64,000 nt of DNA from an uncultured Oscillospiraceae bacterium (lineage in GTDB: Bacteria > Bacillota > Clostridia > Oscillospirales > Oscillospiraceae). The DNA is taken from NCBI GenBank assembly GCA_934553255.1, contig CAKTEZ010000003.1, forward strand, positions 1-64,000, given 5' to 3'. Shown piece by piece: positions 35,153 to 44,387 of this stretch. Each line of letters starts with the position of its first letter. The stretch's first letter is position 1. The notes beneath the pieces were generated by a model. That model ran no database searches, had not been told where the DNA came from, and saw nothing but the letters and a program-made list of their open reading frames with translations. Made by a program: the position numbers and the translations under genes.

Positions 35153-36574
35153 TCAGGCGCTCTTCTTGCTGAAGCGGGAGCCGATGAACATGATGACGGC
35201 GAAAACGAGGAGATACCAGAAGTTGCCCATCTTGTGGCCGATCAGGCAGGCGATGACCATGAAGATCGAGCCGCAGATGGCGAGCGCCGGAATGACATAG
35301 CGGCGGAGCGTGGACTCATCGGTCGCCTTTTTCATCCAGTTGATGAAGATGGGGAGGTAGAGCGCGTAGATGGTGATGATGGGGAGTTCGGTGGGATCGA
35401 AGAAGAAAATGACGCTCTCGAACGGCGTGCCGGCGAAGGCGACCGCGTTGTTCCAAGTGCCGGCGAGGTTGGACAGGTAGAAGTAAAGACCCCACGCGGC
35501 GCAGTAGAACAGTCCGAGAATGGCGGAGTTGTTGGGGAGGTTGGAGACCTTATCCACCTGACCGAACAGCTCGGGATGGGGACCCTCGCCGCGGGCGGCA
35601 AGGGAGTAGGGACCGCGGCAGCAGCCGAGCATCAGGCCGTTCATCGTACCCATGCAGGAGATGGCGATGAAGAGGTTGAGAATGTTGCCGAGGATGTTGC
35701 CGAACACATTGATGAACGCGGCGGTGGCGCCGACATCGCACAGCTCCTGATTGGTGGCGCCGCCGGCAACGCCGACATAGTAGAGAATGTAGGTGGCGAC
35801 GATGATGAGACCGCCGATGAGCAGAGCCTTGGGAAGATTGCGCTTGGAGTCCTTGAGTTCGGCGTTGATCGAGGTGGCGATGATCCAGCCCTCATAGGCG
35901 AAGGAGGTAGCGCAGACGGCGGCGAAGAGCGGGCTGCCCGCGACCTCGTAGCCGACGGCGGGATTGGTGAAATTGCTGGTCAGCATACCGTTGGCAAGAC
36001 CGTAGATGATGCCGACGACGGCCATGAGCGAGAGAGGGACGAACTTGATGACGGTGGTGGCGACCTGGAACTTGCCGGCGAGCTTCGGAGAGAGCGCGTT
36101 GACGGCGTAGGCGCAGACCATGTAGAAGAGCATAAGCGCAAGGCACTCAGGGCCGATGACGCAGCCGCCCTGCGCGGCGGGGACGATGAGCGGGAAGTCG
36201 GGGTTGACGGAGGTGACGAACACCAGCGTGTAGCGCGCGCTCAGCCATGCGAGGGCCGAGGTGAGCGTGGGGTAATAGGTGGTGGAAAGGAACCAGCCGA
36301 CATAGTAGCCGTACTTTTTGCCGACGATGGCCTCGGCATAGTCCACGATGCCGTTGACCTTTTCGTATTTCTGCGCCATGGCGGAGAAGGCGAGAATGCA
36401 GACGATCATGATGGCGCCGCCGATGAGCCAGGCGAGAATGCCGAGCGGCATATCGCCGCCGGTTTTCTGCAAGATGACCTGCGCCTTAAAGAATACGCCC
36501 GAACCTACGACGATGCCGACGACCATGCAGATGGCGGTGAGGAGGCCGTATTTCTTTTCGAGCTTGTTTTCCAT
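35153..36574 (-). CDS. APC-family amino acid permease
   Basis: The 473-residue protein has about 12 TM helices. The helix 1 substrate motif is GIVVGSGVFF, and the helix 6-7 region has CATSFAYEGWIIATSINAELKDSKRNLPKALLIG, characteristic of amino acid/polyamine/organocation carriers. It should import an amino acid or exchange it for a metabolite. AAGGAG sits 10 bases before the ATG; upstream in-frame sequence is unsupported. Substrate unknown, though glutamate-fermenting physiology makes amino acid uptake important. Confidence 0.9.
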   Translation of the reverse strand: MENKLEKKYGLLTAICMVVGIVVGSGVFFKAQVILQKTGGDMPLGILAWLIGGAIMIVCILAFSAMAQKYEKVNGIVDYAEAIVGKKYGYYVGWFLSTTYYPTLTSALAWLSARYTLVFVTSVNPDFPLIVPAAQGGCVIGPECLALMLFYMVCAYAVNALSPKLAGKFQVATTVIKFVPLSLMAVVGIIYGLANGMLTSNFTNPAVGYEVAGSPLFAAVCATSFAYEGWIIATSINAELKDSKRNLPKALLIGGLIIVATYILYYVGVAGGATNQELCDVGATAAFINVFGNILGNILNLFIAISCMGTMNGLMLGCCRGPYSLAARGEGPHPELFGQVDKVSNLPNNSAILGLFYCAAWGLYFYLSNLAGTWNNAVAFAGTPFESVIFFFDPTELPIITIYALYLPIFINWMKKATDESTLRRYVIPALAICGSIFMVIACLIGHKMGNFWYLLVFAVIMFIGSRFSKKSA

Positions 36575-36700
36575 TGTGCTGTCACTCCTTATCCGGCGGG
36601 GCATTTTCGCGTCCGCCGTGTGTAAAAATTGGGCGGGCGCTTCAGACCCGCTGTGTAAAAAGACTTCCGCACGCTGGGGAACGGCGGAAGAACAATAAAA

Positions 36701-36729
36701 ATTATAATACACCTTTTGAAGAATAGCAA
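36701..36729 (-). promoter_or_regulatory. Promoter of the APC permease
   Basis: On the minus strand TTGCTA (plus 36724-36729), a 17-base spacer and TATAAT (plus 36701-36706). Confidence 0.65.
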
Positions 36730-36990
36730 TCGTTTTAGCGCTTTAGTGAAGAAAATTATGAACATTTCATGAAGCGGACAAGCCAAACGGTCGATTTTTG
36801 TAGAATTTAACGAAAACGAGAAGAGGGGAGAAAAAATAAGTTTCGGCTGTGGCACGGAAATGTGCAACAAGACGGGGACGCGCGGCTACGGGTGAGAACA
36901 GGAGAACGGACGCGCCGGACGGGAGACCGTACCGCGCAGAAAGGAAGAAACAGCGGCGGCGCGGGACGTTCGGAAGAGAGAGGGGAAGGA
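36730..36990. other. Upstream region of the virion gene block, no gene assigned
   Basis: The first part (to about 36850) is AT-rich, and the rest is purine-rich and GC-rich. No repressor-like gene, operator repeat, attachment-site repeat or clear promoter was found, although AT-rich words such as TAGAAT near 36801 could hold one. A frame open from 36862 runs into the first virion gene but has no start signal. Confidence 0.4.
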
Positions 36991-37284
36991 ATGCGGAAAA
37001 AGGCGACCCGTGAGCGGGTGGTGCAGAGGCTTTATGAAATGGCGCTGGGGCGCGCGAACGACGCGGTGTGGCTGGCCTATTTTCAGGAGCCGACGGAGGA
37101 GAACATCAAAAAGCTGGACCTCGGCGCGGTGGCGGAGTTCCGCCGCAGCAACCTCGGAAGCGTGGAGATCCGCTTCATCGACCGCGTGAAGGCGCTGCAG
37201 GCGCTCGCCGAGCTGCTCAGCGGCGAGGGCGGCGAGGCTGAGGAATTCCTGCGCGCGATGGTGCAGGCGGAGGAGGGCGCGTGA
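36991..37284 (+). CDS. Phage terminase small subunit-like protein, short
   Basis: The 97-residue protein lies directly before the large terminase gene, overlaps its start by four bases and has GGGGAAGGA before its ATG. Its second half (IRFIDRVKALQALAELLSGEGG) resembles the C-terminal oligomerisation part of PBSX-type small terminases (XtmA). The DNA-binding HTH that family members carry at the N-terminus is not evident. It may be a shortened small subunit, which would matter for DNA recognition. The assignment rests on position and weak similarity. Confidence 0.6.
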   Translation: MRKKATRERVVQRLYEMALGRANDAVWLAYFQEPTEENIKKLDLGAVAEFRRSNLGSVEIRFIDRVKALQALAELLSGEGGEAEEFLRAMVQAEEGA

Positions 37285-38534
37285 GAGAGACGGCGGGCTT
37301 TTCCCCCAAGCAGCGGTTGGCGTTTTTGTGGTGGGCAAAGCCGGAGTACGCGGACTATGAGGCGGTCATCTGCGACGGGGCGGTGCGCTCGGGCAAGACG
37401 CTGTCGATGGGGCTTGGCTTTTTCTACTGGGCGATGTGGCGCTTCAACGGCATGCAGTTCGCCCTGTGCGGGCGGAGCGCGGGGGCGCTGCGGCGCAACC
37501 TGCTCAACACCGTGCTGCCGAAGCTGCGGGCGCTGGGCTTCTCCTGTGAGGAGAGACGGAGCGAGCGGCTGCTGGTGGTGCGCTGCCGCGGACGCGAAAA
37601 CCGATTTTACCTTTTCGGCGGGGCGAACGAGGCGAGCGCGGCGCTCATTCAGGGCATGACGCTGGCGGGGGCGGCGTTCGACGAGGTGGCACTAATGCCG
37701 CGCTCGTTCGTGGAGCAGGCCTGCGCGCGCTGCTCGGTGGAGGGGAGCCGCGTGTGGTTCAACTGCAATCCCGAGGGACCGCAGCATTGGTTCTATCGGG
37801 AATGGATACTGCGCGCGGCGGAGCGCAGGGCGCTTTACCTCCGCTTCACGATGGAGGATAACCCCGTTTTGAGCGAGCGCATCCGGCGGCGCTACGAGAG
37901 CGCGTACAGCGGCGTATTTTACCGCCGCTTCGTGCAGGGCGAGTGGGTGACGGCGGAGGGCCGCATCTACGATTTCTACGAGCCGGAGGAATACGCGCAG
38001 GACATGCCGGACGAGCCGTGGGAGAGGCTGCGCGTATCGGTGGACTACGGCACGGTGAACCCGACGAGCATGGGGCTGTGGGCGCTCAAGGACGGCGTGT
38101 GGTATCGCGTGGACGAATATTATTACGATTCGCGCGCGGCGGGACGGCAGAAAACGGACGAGGAATATGTGGACGCGCTGTGCGAGCTGACGCGGGGACG
38201 GAGGATCGAACGGCTGCTGGTGGACCCGTCGGCGGCGAGCTTCATCGAGACGCTGCGGCGCAGAGGGTTTTCCGTGGCGCGCGCCAACAACGCCGTGGCG
38301 GACGGGCTGCGGGTGACCGCCGATCTGCTCAAACGGAGGAAGATCGTGATCTGCCGGAACTGCACGGACTGCCTGCGGGAGATCGCGCTCTACCGCTGGG
38401 CAGACGGCGGCGGACACGACGCGCCGCGCAAGGAGGACGATCACGCGATGGACGAGATGCGCTATTTTGCCATGTCTGTGGCTGCGCGGCGCACGGCGAT
38501 GCCGACGGTGCGAGCGGTGGAGCGCGCGACATGA
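37281..38534 (+). CDS. Terminase large subunit (PBSX/XtmB type)
   Basis: The 417-residue protein has an N-terminal ATPase: Walker A GAVRSGKT (33-40), the region GAAFDEVALMP with the Walker B/catalytic acid, and WFNCNPEGPQHWFYREW. A C-terminal RNase H-like nuclease follows (VDYGTVNPTSMGLW first Asp; LVDPSAASFIETLRRRG second Asp). It packages DNA into capsids. The GTG start overlaps the previous stop. Both ATPase and nuclease signatures look intact, so it could be active. Confidence 0.93.
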   Translation: MRETAGFSPKQRLAFLWWAKPEYADYEAVICDGAVRSGKTLSMGLGFFYWAMWRFNGMQFALCGRSAGALRRNLLNTVLPKLRALGFSCEERRSERLLVVRCRGRENRFYLFGGANEASAALIQGMTLAGAAFDEVALMPRSFVEQACARCSVEGSRVWFNCNPEGPQHWFYREWILRAAERRALYLRFTMEDNPVLSERIRRRYESAYSGVFYRRFVQGEWVTAEGRIYDFYEPEEYAQDMPDEPWERLRVSVDYGTVNPTSMGLWALKDGVWYRVDEYYYDSRAAGRQKTDEEYVDALCELTRGRRIERLLVDPSAASFIETLRRRGFSVARANNAVADGLRVTADLLKRRKIVICRNCTDCLREIALYRWADGGGHDAPRKEDDHAMDEMRYFAMSVAARRTAMPTVRAVERAT

Positions 38535-39721
38535 AGAAGGAGGAGAGCAGGAAGATGCGATGGGGGAAGAAACAGAGGAACGGCGGCGCGCCCGCCGCGG
38601 TGCAGGTGCGCGAGGGGAGCGTGCAGCCCTTTTCGGCGCTGGGCGGCTACGTGCCGCTCGGCGGCGCGGACGTGGCGCTCTACCGCAGCATTCGCGAGGC
38701 GGTGCCGCTGGTGGACGCGGCGGTGGGGAAGCTGGTGCGTCTGTGCGGCGGCGTGCGGGTGCGCTGCGGGGACGCTCACGCGGAGGAGGAACTGGACGAA
38801 TTTCTGCGTGCGGTGGACATTGGACGTGGGCAGACGGGGTTCAACGCCTTTTTGGAGAGCTATCTGGACTCGCTGCTGACCTGCGGACGCGCGGTGGGCG
38901 AGGCCGTGCCGGACGCGGAGGGGCGAGACATCGCGGCGGTGCTGTGTCACCGCGTGGAGCAGGTGCAGCTGCGCGAGGGCGCGACGGCATTGGACACGCG
39001 CTTCTGGGGCTATGACCGCGCGGGTCGGCTGCGCGAGCTGCCGCGGCAGGAACTGGTGCTGTTCACGCCGCTCGCGCCGGAGCCGGAAAATCCCTACGGC
39101 GTTTCGCTGCTGCGCTCGATGCCGTTTATGAGCGAACTGCTGGTGAAGATCTACTACGCGATGGGACAGAACTGGGAGCGCTGCGGAAACGTGCGCTTTG
39201 CGGTGGTCTACAAGCCGCAGGGTGAGGAGACGGACAGCACGCTCGCCCGCGAGCGGGCGGAACTTCTCGCGCAGGAATGGGGCGGCGCGATGCGCGCGGC
39301 GCGCAGCGGGAGCGTGCGCGACTTTGTGAGCGTAGGCGATGTGAGCATCCGCGCCATCGGCGCGGACAATGTGATGCCGGACAGCGAGGTACCGGTGCGC
39401 CAGATCCTCGAGCAGCTGGTCGCCAAGACAGGGCTGCCTCCGTTTTTGCTGGGGCTGAGCTGGTCATCCACCGAGCGCATGAGCAGTCAGCAGGCGGATA
39501 TGCTCACGAGCGAGATCACGGCGCTGCGCCGCTCGCTCACGCCGATGGTCGAGCGCGTGTGCCGCCTGTGGCTGCGGCTGCACGGCTACGGCTGCCGCTT
39601 CGCCGTGGAGTGGGACGACATCAATTTGCAGGACATGGTCGAGGAGGCCAGAGCCGAGCTGTACCGCGAGCAGGCGCGGAAGCTGCGGCAGGAAAATGAC
39701 AAAAGGGAGAAAGCGACATGA
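38531..39721 (+). CDS. Phage portal protein
   Basis: The 396-residue protein follows the terminase with an ATGA overlap. Portal-family features are LYRSIREAVPLVDAAVGKLV at the N-terminus, ELVLFTPLAPEPENPYGVSLLRSMPF, then VPVRQILEQLVAKTGLPPFLLGLS and the C-terminal helical crown EARAELYREQARKLRQE. Portals form the dodecameric DNA entry channel of the head. The start at 38531 is set by the overlap. Confidence 0.9.
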   Translation: MKKEESRKMRWGKKQRNGGAPAAVQVREGSVQPFSALGGYVPLGGADVALYRSIREAVPLVDAAVGKLVRLCGGVRVRCGDAHAEEELDEFLRAVDIGRGQTGFNAFLESYLDSLLTCGRAVGEAVPDAEGRDIAAVLCHRVEQVQLREGATALDTRFWGYDRAGRLRELPRQELVLFTPLAPEPENPYGVSLLRSMPFMSELLVKIYYAMGQNWERCGNVRFAVVYKPQGEETDSTLARERAELLAQEWGGAMRAARSGSVRDFVSVGDVSIRAIGADNVMPDSEVPVRQILEQLVAKTGLPPFLLGLSWSSTERMSSQQADMLTSEITALRRSLTPMVERVCRLWLRLHGYGCRFAVEWDDINLQDMVEEARAELYREQARKLRQENDKREKAT

Positions 39722-40635
39722 CGGAGGAAAGAAAGGCGCAGAGCGCCGCTGTGACGGCGGAGGAGCTGGCGCGCATCAACCGCTTTGCCAAAAAGGAGCT
39801 GAGCGCGGAGGAGGTCTACACCTTCTCGGTGAAGCTGTGCGACAACGAGGTGGACCGCGACTTTGAGCGCTTCGACCGCGAGGCGCTGGCAAAGCTTGCC
39901 GAGCTGTTCGTCGGCAGGACGGGCATTTTCGACCACAGCTGGTCGGCGCTCGGGCAGAGCGCGCGCATCTACCGCACGGAGGTGGTCGAGGAGGAGAGGA
40001 CGATGGCCGCGGGCGAAAAATACTGCTGGTGCAAGGGCTGGGCGTATATGCTGCGGACGGAGAAGAACGCCGAACTGATCGCGGAGATCGAGGGCGGCAT
40101 CAAGAAGGAAGTGAGCGTGGGGTGCAGCGCGGGCAAGAGCATCTGCTCCATCTGCGGCAAAAGCATCGCCGAATGCGGGCATGAGCGCGGAAAGGAGTAC
40201 GGCGGGAGGCTCTGCTACGCGACGCTAGGCGACATCACGGACGCCTACGAGTGGAGCTTTGTGGCCGTCCCCGCGCAGCGCGGCGCGGGCGTGGTCAAGC
40301 GCTTCGGACAGGGAGAGGGTTCGCTCAAGGCGCTGGTGCGCGCGAGCGGCAGCGGCGCGCAGCTGCGCGAGCTGGAGCAGCTGGAAAAGCTGGCGGGCAT
40401 GGGCCGAAGTTACCTCGAAGCGCTGCGCGGCGAGGTGAAGCGGCTGCTGCTGGTGAGCGAGGAGACGCTCGACGGCGCGGTGGCAGAGCGTGTGGCGGGC
40501 AGGCTCGACGAGGCGGAGCTGCTGGAGCTGAAGAAGGTGTTCGGCGCGCGCTCGGCGAAAAAGCTGGGGCTGAATGTACAATGCCTCGCCGCGCACGGCG
40601 CGGACGCCGAGGACGGACAGGACTTCCGCGTATGA
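39718..40635 (+). CDS. Probable capsid maturation protease with Cys-rich insert
   Basis: The 305-residue protein lies between portal and capsid genes, where prohead proteases sit, and overlaps the portal stop. The N-terminal half has the beta-barrel pattern VDRDFERFDREALAKLAEL and the ending ITDAYEWSFVAVPAQRGAGVV, as in U35/U9-type phage proteases. A zinc-knuckle-like stretch (VGCSAGKSICSICGKSIAECGHERGK) lies in the middle. The C-terminal 90 residues are helical and could be a scaffold. Catalytic residues were not pinned down. Confidence 0.65.
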   Translation: MTEERKAQSAAVTAEELARINRFAKKELSAEEVYTFSVKLCDNEVDRDFERFDREALAKLAELFVGRTGIFDHSWSALGQSARIYRTEVVEEERTMAAGEKYCWCKGWAYMLRTEKNAELIAEIEGGIKKEVSVGCSAGKSICSICGKSIAECGHERGKEYGGRLCYATLGDITDAYEWSFVAVPAQRGAGVVKRFGQGEGSLKALVRASGSGAQLRELEQLEKLAGMGRSYLEALRGEVKRLLLVSEETLDGAVAERVAGRLDEAELLELKKVFGARSAKKLGLNVQCLAAHGADAEDGQDFRV

Positions 40636-40711
40636 GGCGGGAGAGGAAAGAACGGTCCGACGGGGTGGGGACGCCCCTTGGGATAGAAAGAACGATCTAA
40701 GGAGGAGACAG

Positions 40712-41062
40712 ATGAACATTTCTTATCAGGGCATCGGCGCGTGCTGCGCGACCTTCGCGTGCGAGAACATGAGTGAGGGCGCGCTGGTCAAGGTGTCGGC
40801 GAGCGGCACGGTGGAGGCGTGCGCGGAGAACAACGACTTCTGCGGCGTGGTGCTGGCGGTCGGCCGCGACGGAAAGGCCTGTACCGTGCAGCTTGGCGGT
40901 CTGGTGACCGTGCCGTACAGCGGCGAGACCGCGCCCGCGCTCGGTTATTCCGCGCTGGCCGCGGACGACGCGGGCGGCGTGAAGGCTGTGACGACCGGCG
41001 GACGCAGCCATCTTGTGCTGGAGCAGGACACGGGCGCAGGCACCGTGACCATCATGCTTTAA
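40712..41062 (+). CDS. Capsid decoration-like protein
   Basis: The 116-residue, Gly/Ala-rich, beta-predicted protein sits just before the major capsid gene behind AGGAGG. The pattern of short strands (GALVKVSASGTVEACAEN, GVVLAVGRDGKACTVQLGG) resembles DUF2190-type head-stabilising proteins. The 76-base gap before it holds no gene. Assignment is by position and composition. Confidence 0.6.
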   Translation: MNISYQGIGACCATFACENMSEGALVKVSASGTVEACAENNDFCGVVLAVGRDGKACTVQLGGLVTVPYSGETAPALGYSALAADDAGGVKAVTTGGRSHLVLEQDTGAGTVTIML

Positions 41063-41076
41063 GAGGAGGAGAGACC

Positions 41077-42105
41077 ATGGCATACAATTACGAAAACCTG
41101 AAGCTGGAAAAGGGAATGTACGCCCAGAGCGGCAGAAGCTTTTCCAAGGTCCTGGAGAGCATTGACCCCAGTGAAAATTACCGCGGCACGCCGCTGGAGG
41201 GCATGGACGCATTTCAGCGCCAGCTCAAGCGCTTTGACATCCATGTCAAGGGCGCGGGCAGCGACATGGTGGAGAAATTCTTCCACACGAGCGACAGCGC
41301 CGTGCTGTTTCCGGAGTTTGTTTCGCGCGTGGTCCGTCAGGGCATGGAGAGCGACATTCTGCCCGACATCACCGCGACGACCACCCATTTTGAGGGTATG
41401 GACTACCGTACCATCGCATCCGTGCCGAGCGAGGACGACAAGAAGCTGCGCCGCGTGGAGGAGGGGGCGGAGATCCCAACGACAAGCATCCGCACGCAGG
41501 AAAATCTGGTGAAGCTCCACAAGCGCGGGCGTATGCTCGTGGCAAGCTATGAGGCCATCCGCTTCCAGCGTCTGGACCTCTTTTCCGTCACGCTGCGCCA
41601 GATCGGCGCGTACATCGCGCGTATGCATCTGGAGGACGCCGTGGAGGTTTTGCTCAACGGCGATGGCAACAACAACGCCGCCGAGAAGTACAAGGTCGGC
41701 GCCAGTCCCATCGGCGGTACGGCGGGCAGCCTGAGCTATGAGGCGCTGCTGGACTTCTGGGCAAAATTCGACCCCTACTGCATGAACACCATGCTGGTGT
41801 CGAATGATGTGATGCTCAAGATGCTCAAGCTGTCGGAGTTCCAGAACCCGCTGACGGGGCTGAATTTCCAGGGGACCGGCACGCTCTCTACGCCGCTGGG
41901 CGCAAAGCTGCTGCGTACCACTGCCGTTCCCGCGGGCAAGCTGATCGGTCTTGACCGAAACTATGCGCTTGAGCGCATCTGCGCGGGCGATGTGACGGTC
42001 GAGTACGACAAGCTTATCGACCGCCAGATCGAACGCGCGGCCATCACGAGCATCTCCGGCTTTGCCAAGCCGTATAAGGACGCCTCCAAGGTGCTGAGCA
42101 TCTGA
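41077..42105 (+). CDS. Major capsid protein (HK97 fold)
   Basis: The 342-residue protein follows the decoration gene and has GAGGAGGAG before the ATG. Typical HK97-fold segments are SAVLFPEFVSRVVRQGM, TTTHFEGMDYRTIASVP, the P-domain helix LHLEDAVEVLLNGDGN-like stretch and ERAAITSISGFAKPYKDASK at the C-terminus. It would form the head shell. An N-terminal helical region of about 60 residues may be the delta domain removed by the protease. Confidence 0.85.
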   Translation: MAYNYENLKLEKGMYAQSGRSFSKVLESIDPSENYRGTPLEGMDAFQRQLKRFDIHVKGAGSDMVEKFFHTSDSAVLFPEFVSRVVRQGMESDILPDITATTTHFEGMDYRTIASVPSEDDKKLRRVEEGAEIPTTSIRTQENLVKLHKRGRMLVASYEAIRFQRLDLFSVTLRQIGAYIARMHLEDAVEVLLNGDGNNNAAEKYKVGASPIGGTAGSLSYEALLDFWAKFDPYCMNTMLVSNDVMLKMLKLSEFQNPLTGLNFQGTGTLSTPLGAKLLRTTAVPAGKLIGLDRNYALERICAGDVTVEYDKLIDRQIERAAITSISGFAKPYKDASKVLSI

Positions 42106-42139
42106 GCGCGGCGGCGCGGACACGGAAGGAGGCGGGCGA

Positions 42140-42508
42140 ATGGACGAGGAGATCCTGAAAACGGCGAAGAGCATCTGCGCCTGCGCCGAGGAGGACGGGC
42201 CGCTGCTCGAGCGCCTTTGCGCGGCGAGTGCGCGCGCTCTCAGAGGCAGCCTGCGCGCGGGCGTTTCGCCGGAGGACTGCGAGGGAGCGTTTGTATGCGC
42301 GAGCGCATGGCTCGCCGCCGCGGCGCTGACCGAGGCAAGGCTTGCGGGCGGAGAGGAGCTTTCCGCGCTGCGCGCGGGCGATGTGACGGTCACGATGAAG
42401 AGCGCGGGAGGCAGCGAGCGCGCGGCGGCGCTGCGCCGCAGCGCCCGACAGCTGATGGCGCCGTATACGGAGGGAGGCGGCTTTTTCTTTTGCGCGGTGA
42501 AAGGATAA
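42140..42508 (+). CDS. Head-tail connector-type protein
   Basis: This 122-residue alpha-helical protein follows the capsid gene, the place of gp6/YqbG-like adaptor proteins. It is Ala/Arg-rich with a C-terminal TEGGGFFFCAVKG. No precise family was recognised; the call relies on gene order. Confidence 0.55.
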   Translation: MDEEILKTAKSICACAEEDGPLLERLCAASARALRGSLRAGVSPEDCEGAFVCASAWLAAAALTEARLAGGEELSALRAGDVTVTMKSAGGSERAAALRRSARQLMAPYTEGGGFFFCAVKG

Positions 42509-42513
42509 AGAGC

Positions 42514-42828
42514 ATGATCGCGCAGGCGTTCCGGCAGTACGGGACGCTTGTGACGGTAGAACACGGAGCGGAGCGCACACAGGCGCACGGCTTTGTGCAG
42601 CCCATTACGGCGGAGAGCGGCGGCGAGCCGTTTTCCGTCGGGCCGCTGGGCGCGGCGGACGGACGCTGCTGGCGCTATCTGGGCGAAGCGGGCGTATGCG
42701 TGGAGCAGGGCGACCGGATACAGTACGGCACGAAGCGCTACCGGGTGCGCCGCGCGGAACGCGTGGACGCGGGCGGCATGACGACGCATTACTGGGCGGT
42801 GCTGGACCGAGAGGAGGCAGTACGGTGA
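42514..42828 (+). CDS. Head closure / minor structural protein
   Basis: The 104-residue, beta-rich protein starts 5 bases after the connector gene. It contains GTLVTVEHGAERTQAHGFVQPI and GDRIQYGTKRYRVRRAE, a small-barrel pattern that fits head-closure proteins (gp16/YqbH type) in the same place. The next gene overlaps its end by four bases. Confidence 0.5.
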   Translation: MIAQAFRQYGTLVTVEHGAERTQAHGFVQPITAESGGEPFSVGPLGAADGRCWRYLGEAGVCVEQGDRIQYGTKRYRVRRAERVDAGGMTTHYWAVLDREEAVR

Positions 42829-43325
42829 CGACGAGCGGACAGGTGCGGGACGCGATCGTGGCGCGGCTGAAGGCGGCCGGACTCGACGCGATCCCCGCAT
42901 ACGAGGAGGAGCGCTTCCGCGAGCGCAGCGCGAGCGTTATCTCGGTGGGCGCAAGACAGACGGAGCTGACGAAGGCGGGTATGCTGGACTATCTCGGCGA
43001 GCGGTACGATGCGGAGCTGGGGTGCATGGCCGAGGTGTACGGGCGCAGGCTGCTCCTGACGGCGGCGGTGGACATTTATGCGCCGCGCCGCAGGGGGGCG
43101 CGCGGCTGCGAGCAGACCGCCGAGGCCGCGGCGGAGGCGCTGATGACGGGTCTGCCGGACGGCTTGCAGATCGAGGAGATGTGCTGGGAGAAAACGGAAT
43201 GGGACGCCGAGTACGGCGTGTTTGTGCGGCGAGGCACCGCGCGCTGCACCGCCTATTTCGTGGCGCAGGCAGACGAGAGGAGCGCGGTGCTGACGGATTT
43301 TATTTTGAAAGGTGTGAAGCAGTAA
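42825..43325 (+). CDS. Tail completion / terminator-type protein
   Basis: The 166-residue protein starts with GTG behind GAGGAGG and overlaps the previous gene. The N-terminal TTSGQVRDAIVARLKAAGLDAIPAYEE resembles small tail-terminator proteins that cap the tail and join it to the head. It lies directly before the sheath gene, as expected. The specific family is uncertain. Confidence 0.55.
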   Translation: MTTSGQVRDAIVARLKAAGLDAIPAYEEERFRERSASVISVGARQTELTKAGMLDYLGERYDAELGCMAEVYGRRLLLTAAVDIYAPRRRGARGCEQTAEAAAEALMTGLPDGLQIEEMCWEKTEWDAEYGVFVRRGTARCTAYFVAQADERSAVLTDFILKGVKQ

Positions 43326-44375
43326 GTGAGCAACACAGTAGTACATGAGCATCCAGGCGTGTATTCCGCCTACGACGCTTCGAGTACGATCGGCGGAAAG
43401 AAAATGAGTCGCGTGGTCGGCGTGGCGGCGGTCGCGGCAAGGGGTACGGCGAATGAGGTGGTGACTCTGACCTCCTACGCCGAGGGCGTGACCGCTTTCG
43501 GCGAGGACACAGAGGGCAGCGTCGGTATGGCGGCCGTGCTGCGCGCGCTGTATGAAAACGGCGCGGCGGTGGTTAAGGCGGCGGCGGTCGGCAAAACGAG
43601 CGCGGGCGCGGACGACTATGAAAGCGCGTTCAAGGCGCTGGAGGAGTGCGAGGGCATCGATACGGTCGTGTGCGACAGCGCGGACGCGGATGTGCAGAAG
43701 AAGCTGAAGGAGAGCGTGGAGAGCGCGTCCGGCAAGCAGCGCGAGCGCATCGGCGTCGTCGCGGGCGGCGCAGAGGAAACGGCGGCGGAGCTGGTGACGC
43801 ACGCCGCAAAGCTCGACAGCGAGCGCATGGTACTCGTCGCGCCGGGCGATGTGCGTACCGCGGCGGCTGCCGCGGCGGTCATCGCGGCGGAGGAGGACCC
43901 CTCCGTGCCGGTCAACGGCGCGGTACTCAAGGGCTTTTCGACCCTCAGCGCACGCTACGACGACACGCAGATCGACCTGCTGGTTCGCGGCGGCGTGACG
44001 CCGCTGGAGGTGAGTGCGGGCGAGGTGAGCATCGTGCGCGGCATCACGACCCGCACGACCACCGGCGGCGCGGCGGACAAGACCTGGCGCGAACTGACGA
44101 GCATCCGCATCGTGGACGATGTGATCCCATCGCTGCGCGCCTCGCTGCGCGCCCGCTTCGCGCGCAGCCGCAACACCGAACAGACGCGTGCTGCCATTCG
44201 CTCGCAGGTGATCGTGGAGCTGGAAAACAAGCGCGCGCAGGAGATCATCGACAGCTTCGGCGAGGTGAGCGTGCGCGCGTCGGAGGACGATGCGACGGTG
44301 TGCGTGGTGGAATTCAGCTTTGCGGTGGCACACGGTCTCAACCGCATTTATCTGACCGCGCACATTACGATGTAA
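43326..44375 (+). CDS. Contractile tail sheath protein
   Basis: The 349-residue protein shows the PBSX XkdK-like sheath pattern: HEHPGVYSAYDAS at the N-terminus and RGITTRTTTGGAADKTWRELTSIRIVDDVIPSLRASLRARF in the conserved C-terminal tube-binding domain, with the ending LNRIYLTAHITM. It marks the tail as contractile. The GTG start follows the previous stop immediately. At 349 residues it is near the short end for the family. Confidence 0.9.
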   Translation: MSNTVVHEHPGVYSAYDASSTIGGKKMSRVVGVAAVAARGTANEVVTLTSYAEGVTAFGEDTEGSVGMAAVLRALYENGAAVVKAAAVGKTSAGADDYESAFKALEECEGIDTVVCDSADADVQKKLKESVESASGKQRERIGVVAGGAEETAAELVTHAAKLDSERMVLVAPGDVRTAAAAAAVIAAEEDPSVPVNGAVLKGFSTLSARYDDTQIDLLVRGGVTPLEVSAGEVSIVRGITTRTTTGGAADKTWRELTSIRIVDDVIPSLRASLRARFARSRNTEQTRAAIRSQVIVELENKRAQEIIDSFGEVSVRASEDDATVCVVEFSFAVAHGLNRIYLTAHITM

Positions 44376-44387
44376 GGAGGGAACACG

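Noticed and set aside
36862-36990. N-terminal extension of the first virion gene
   Set aside because: Residues are Arg/Gly-rich without a fold, and the only good Shine-Dalgarno element is just before the ATG at 36991.
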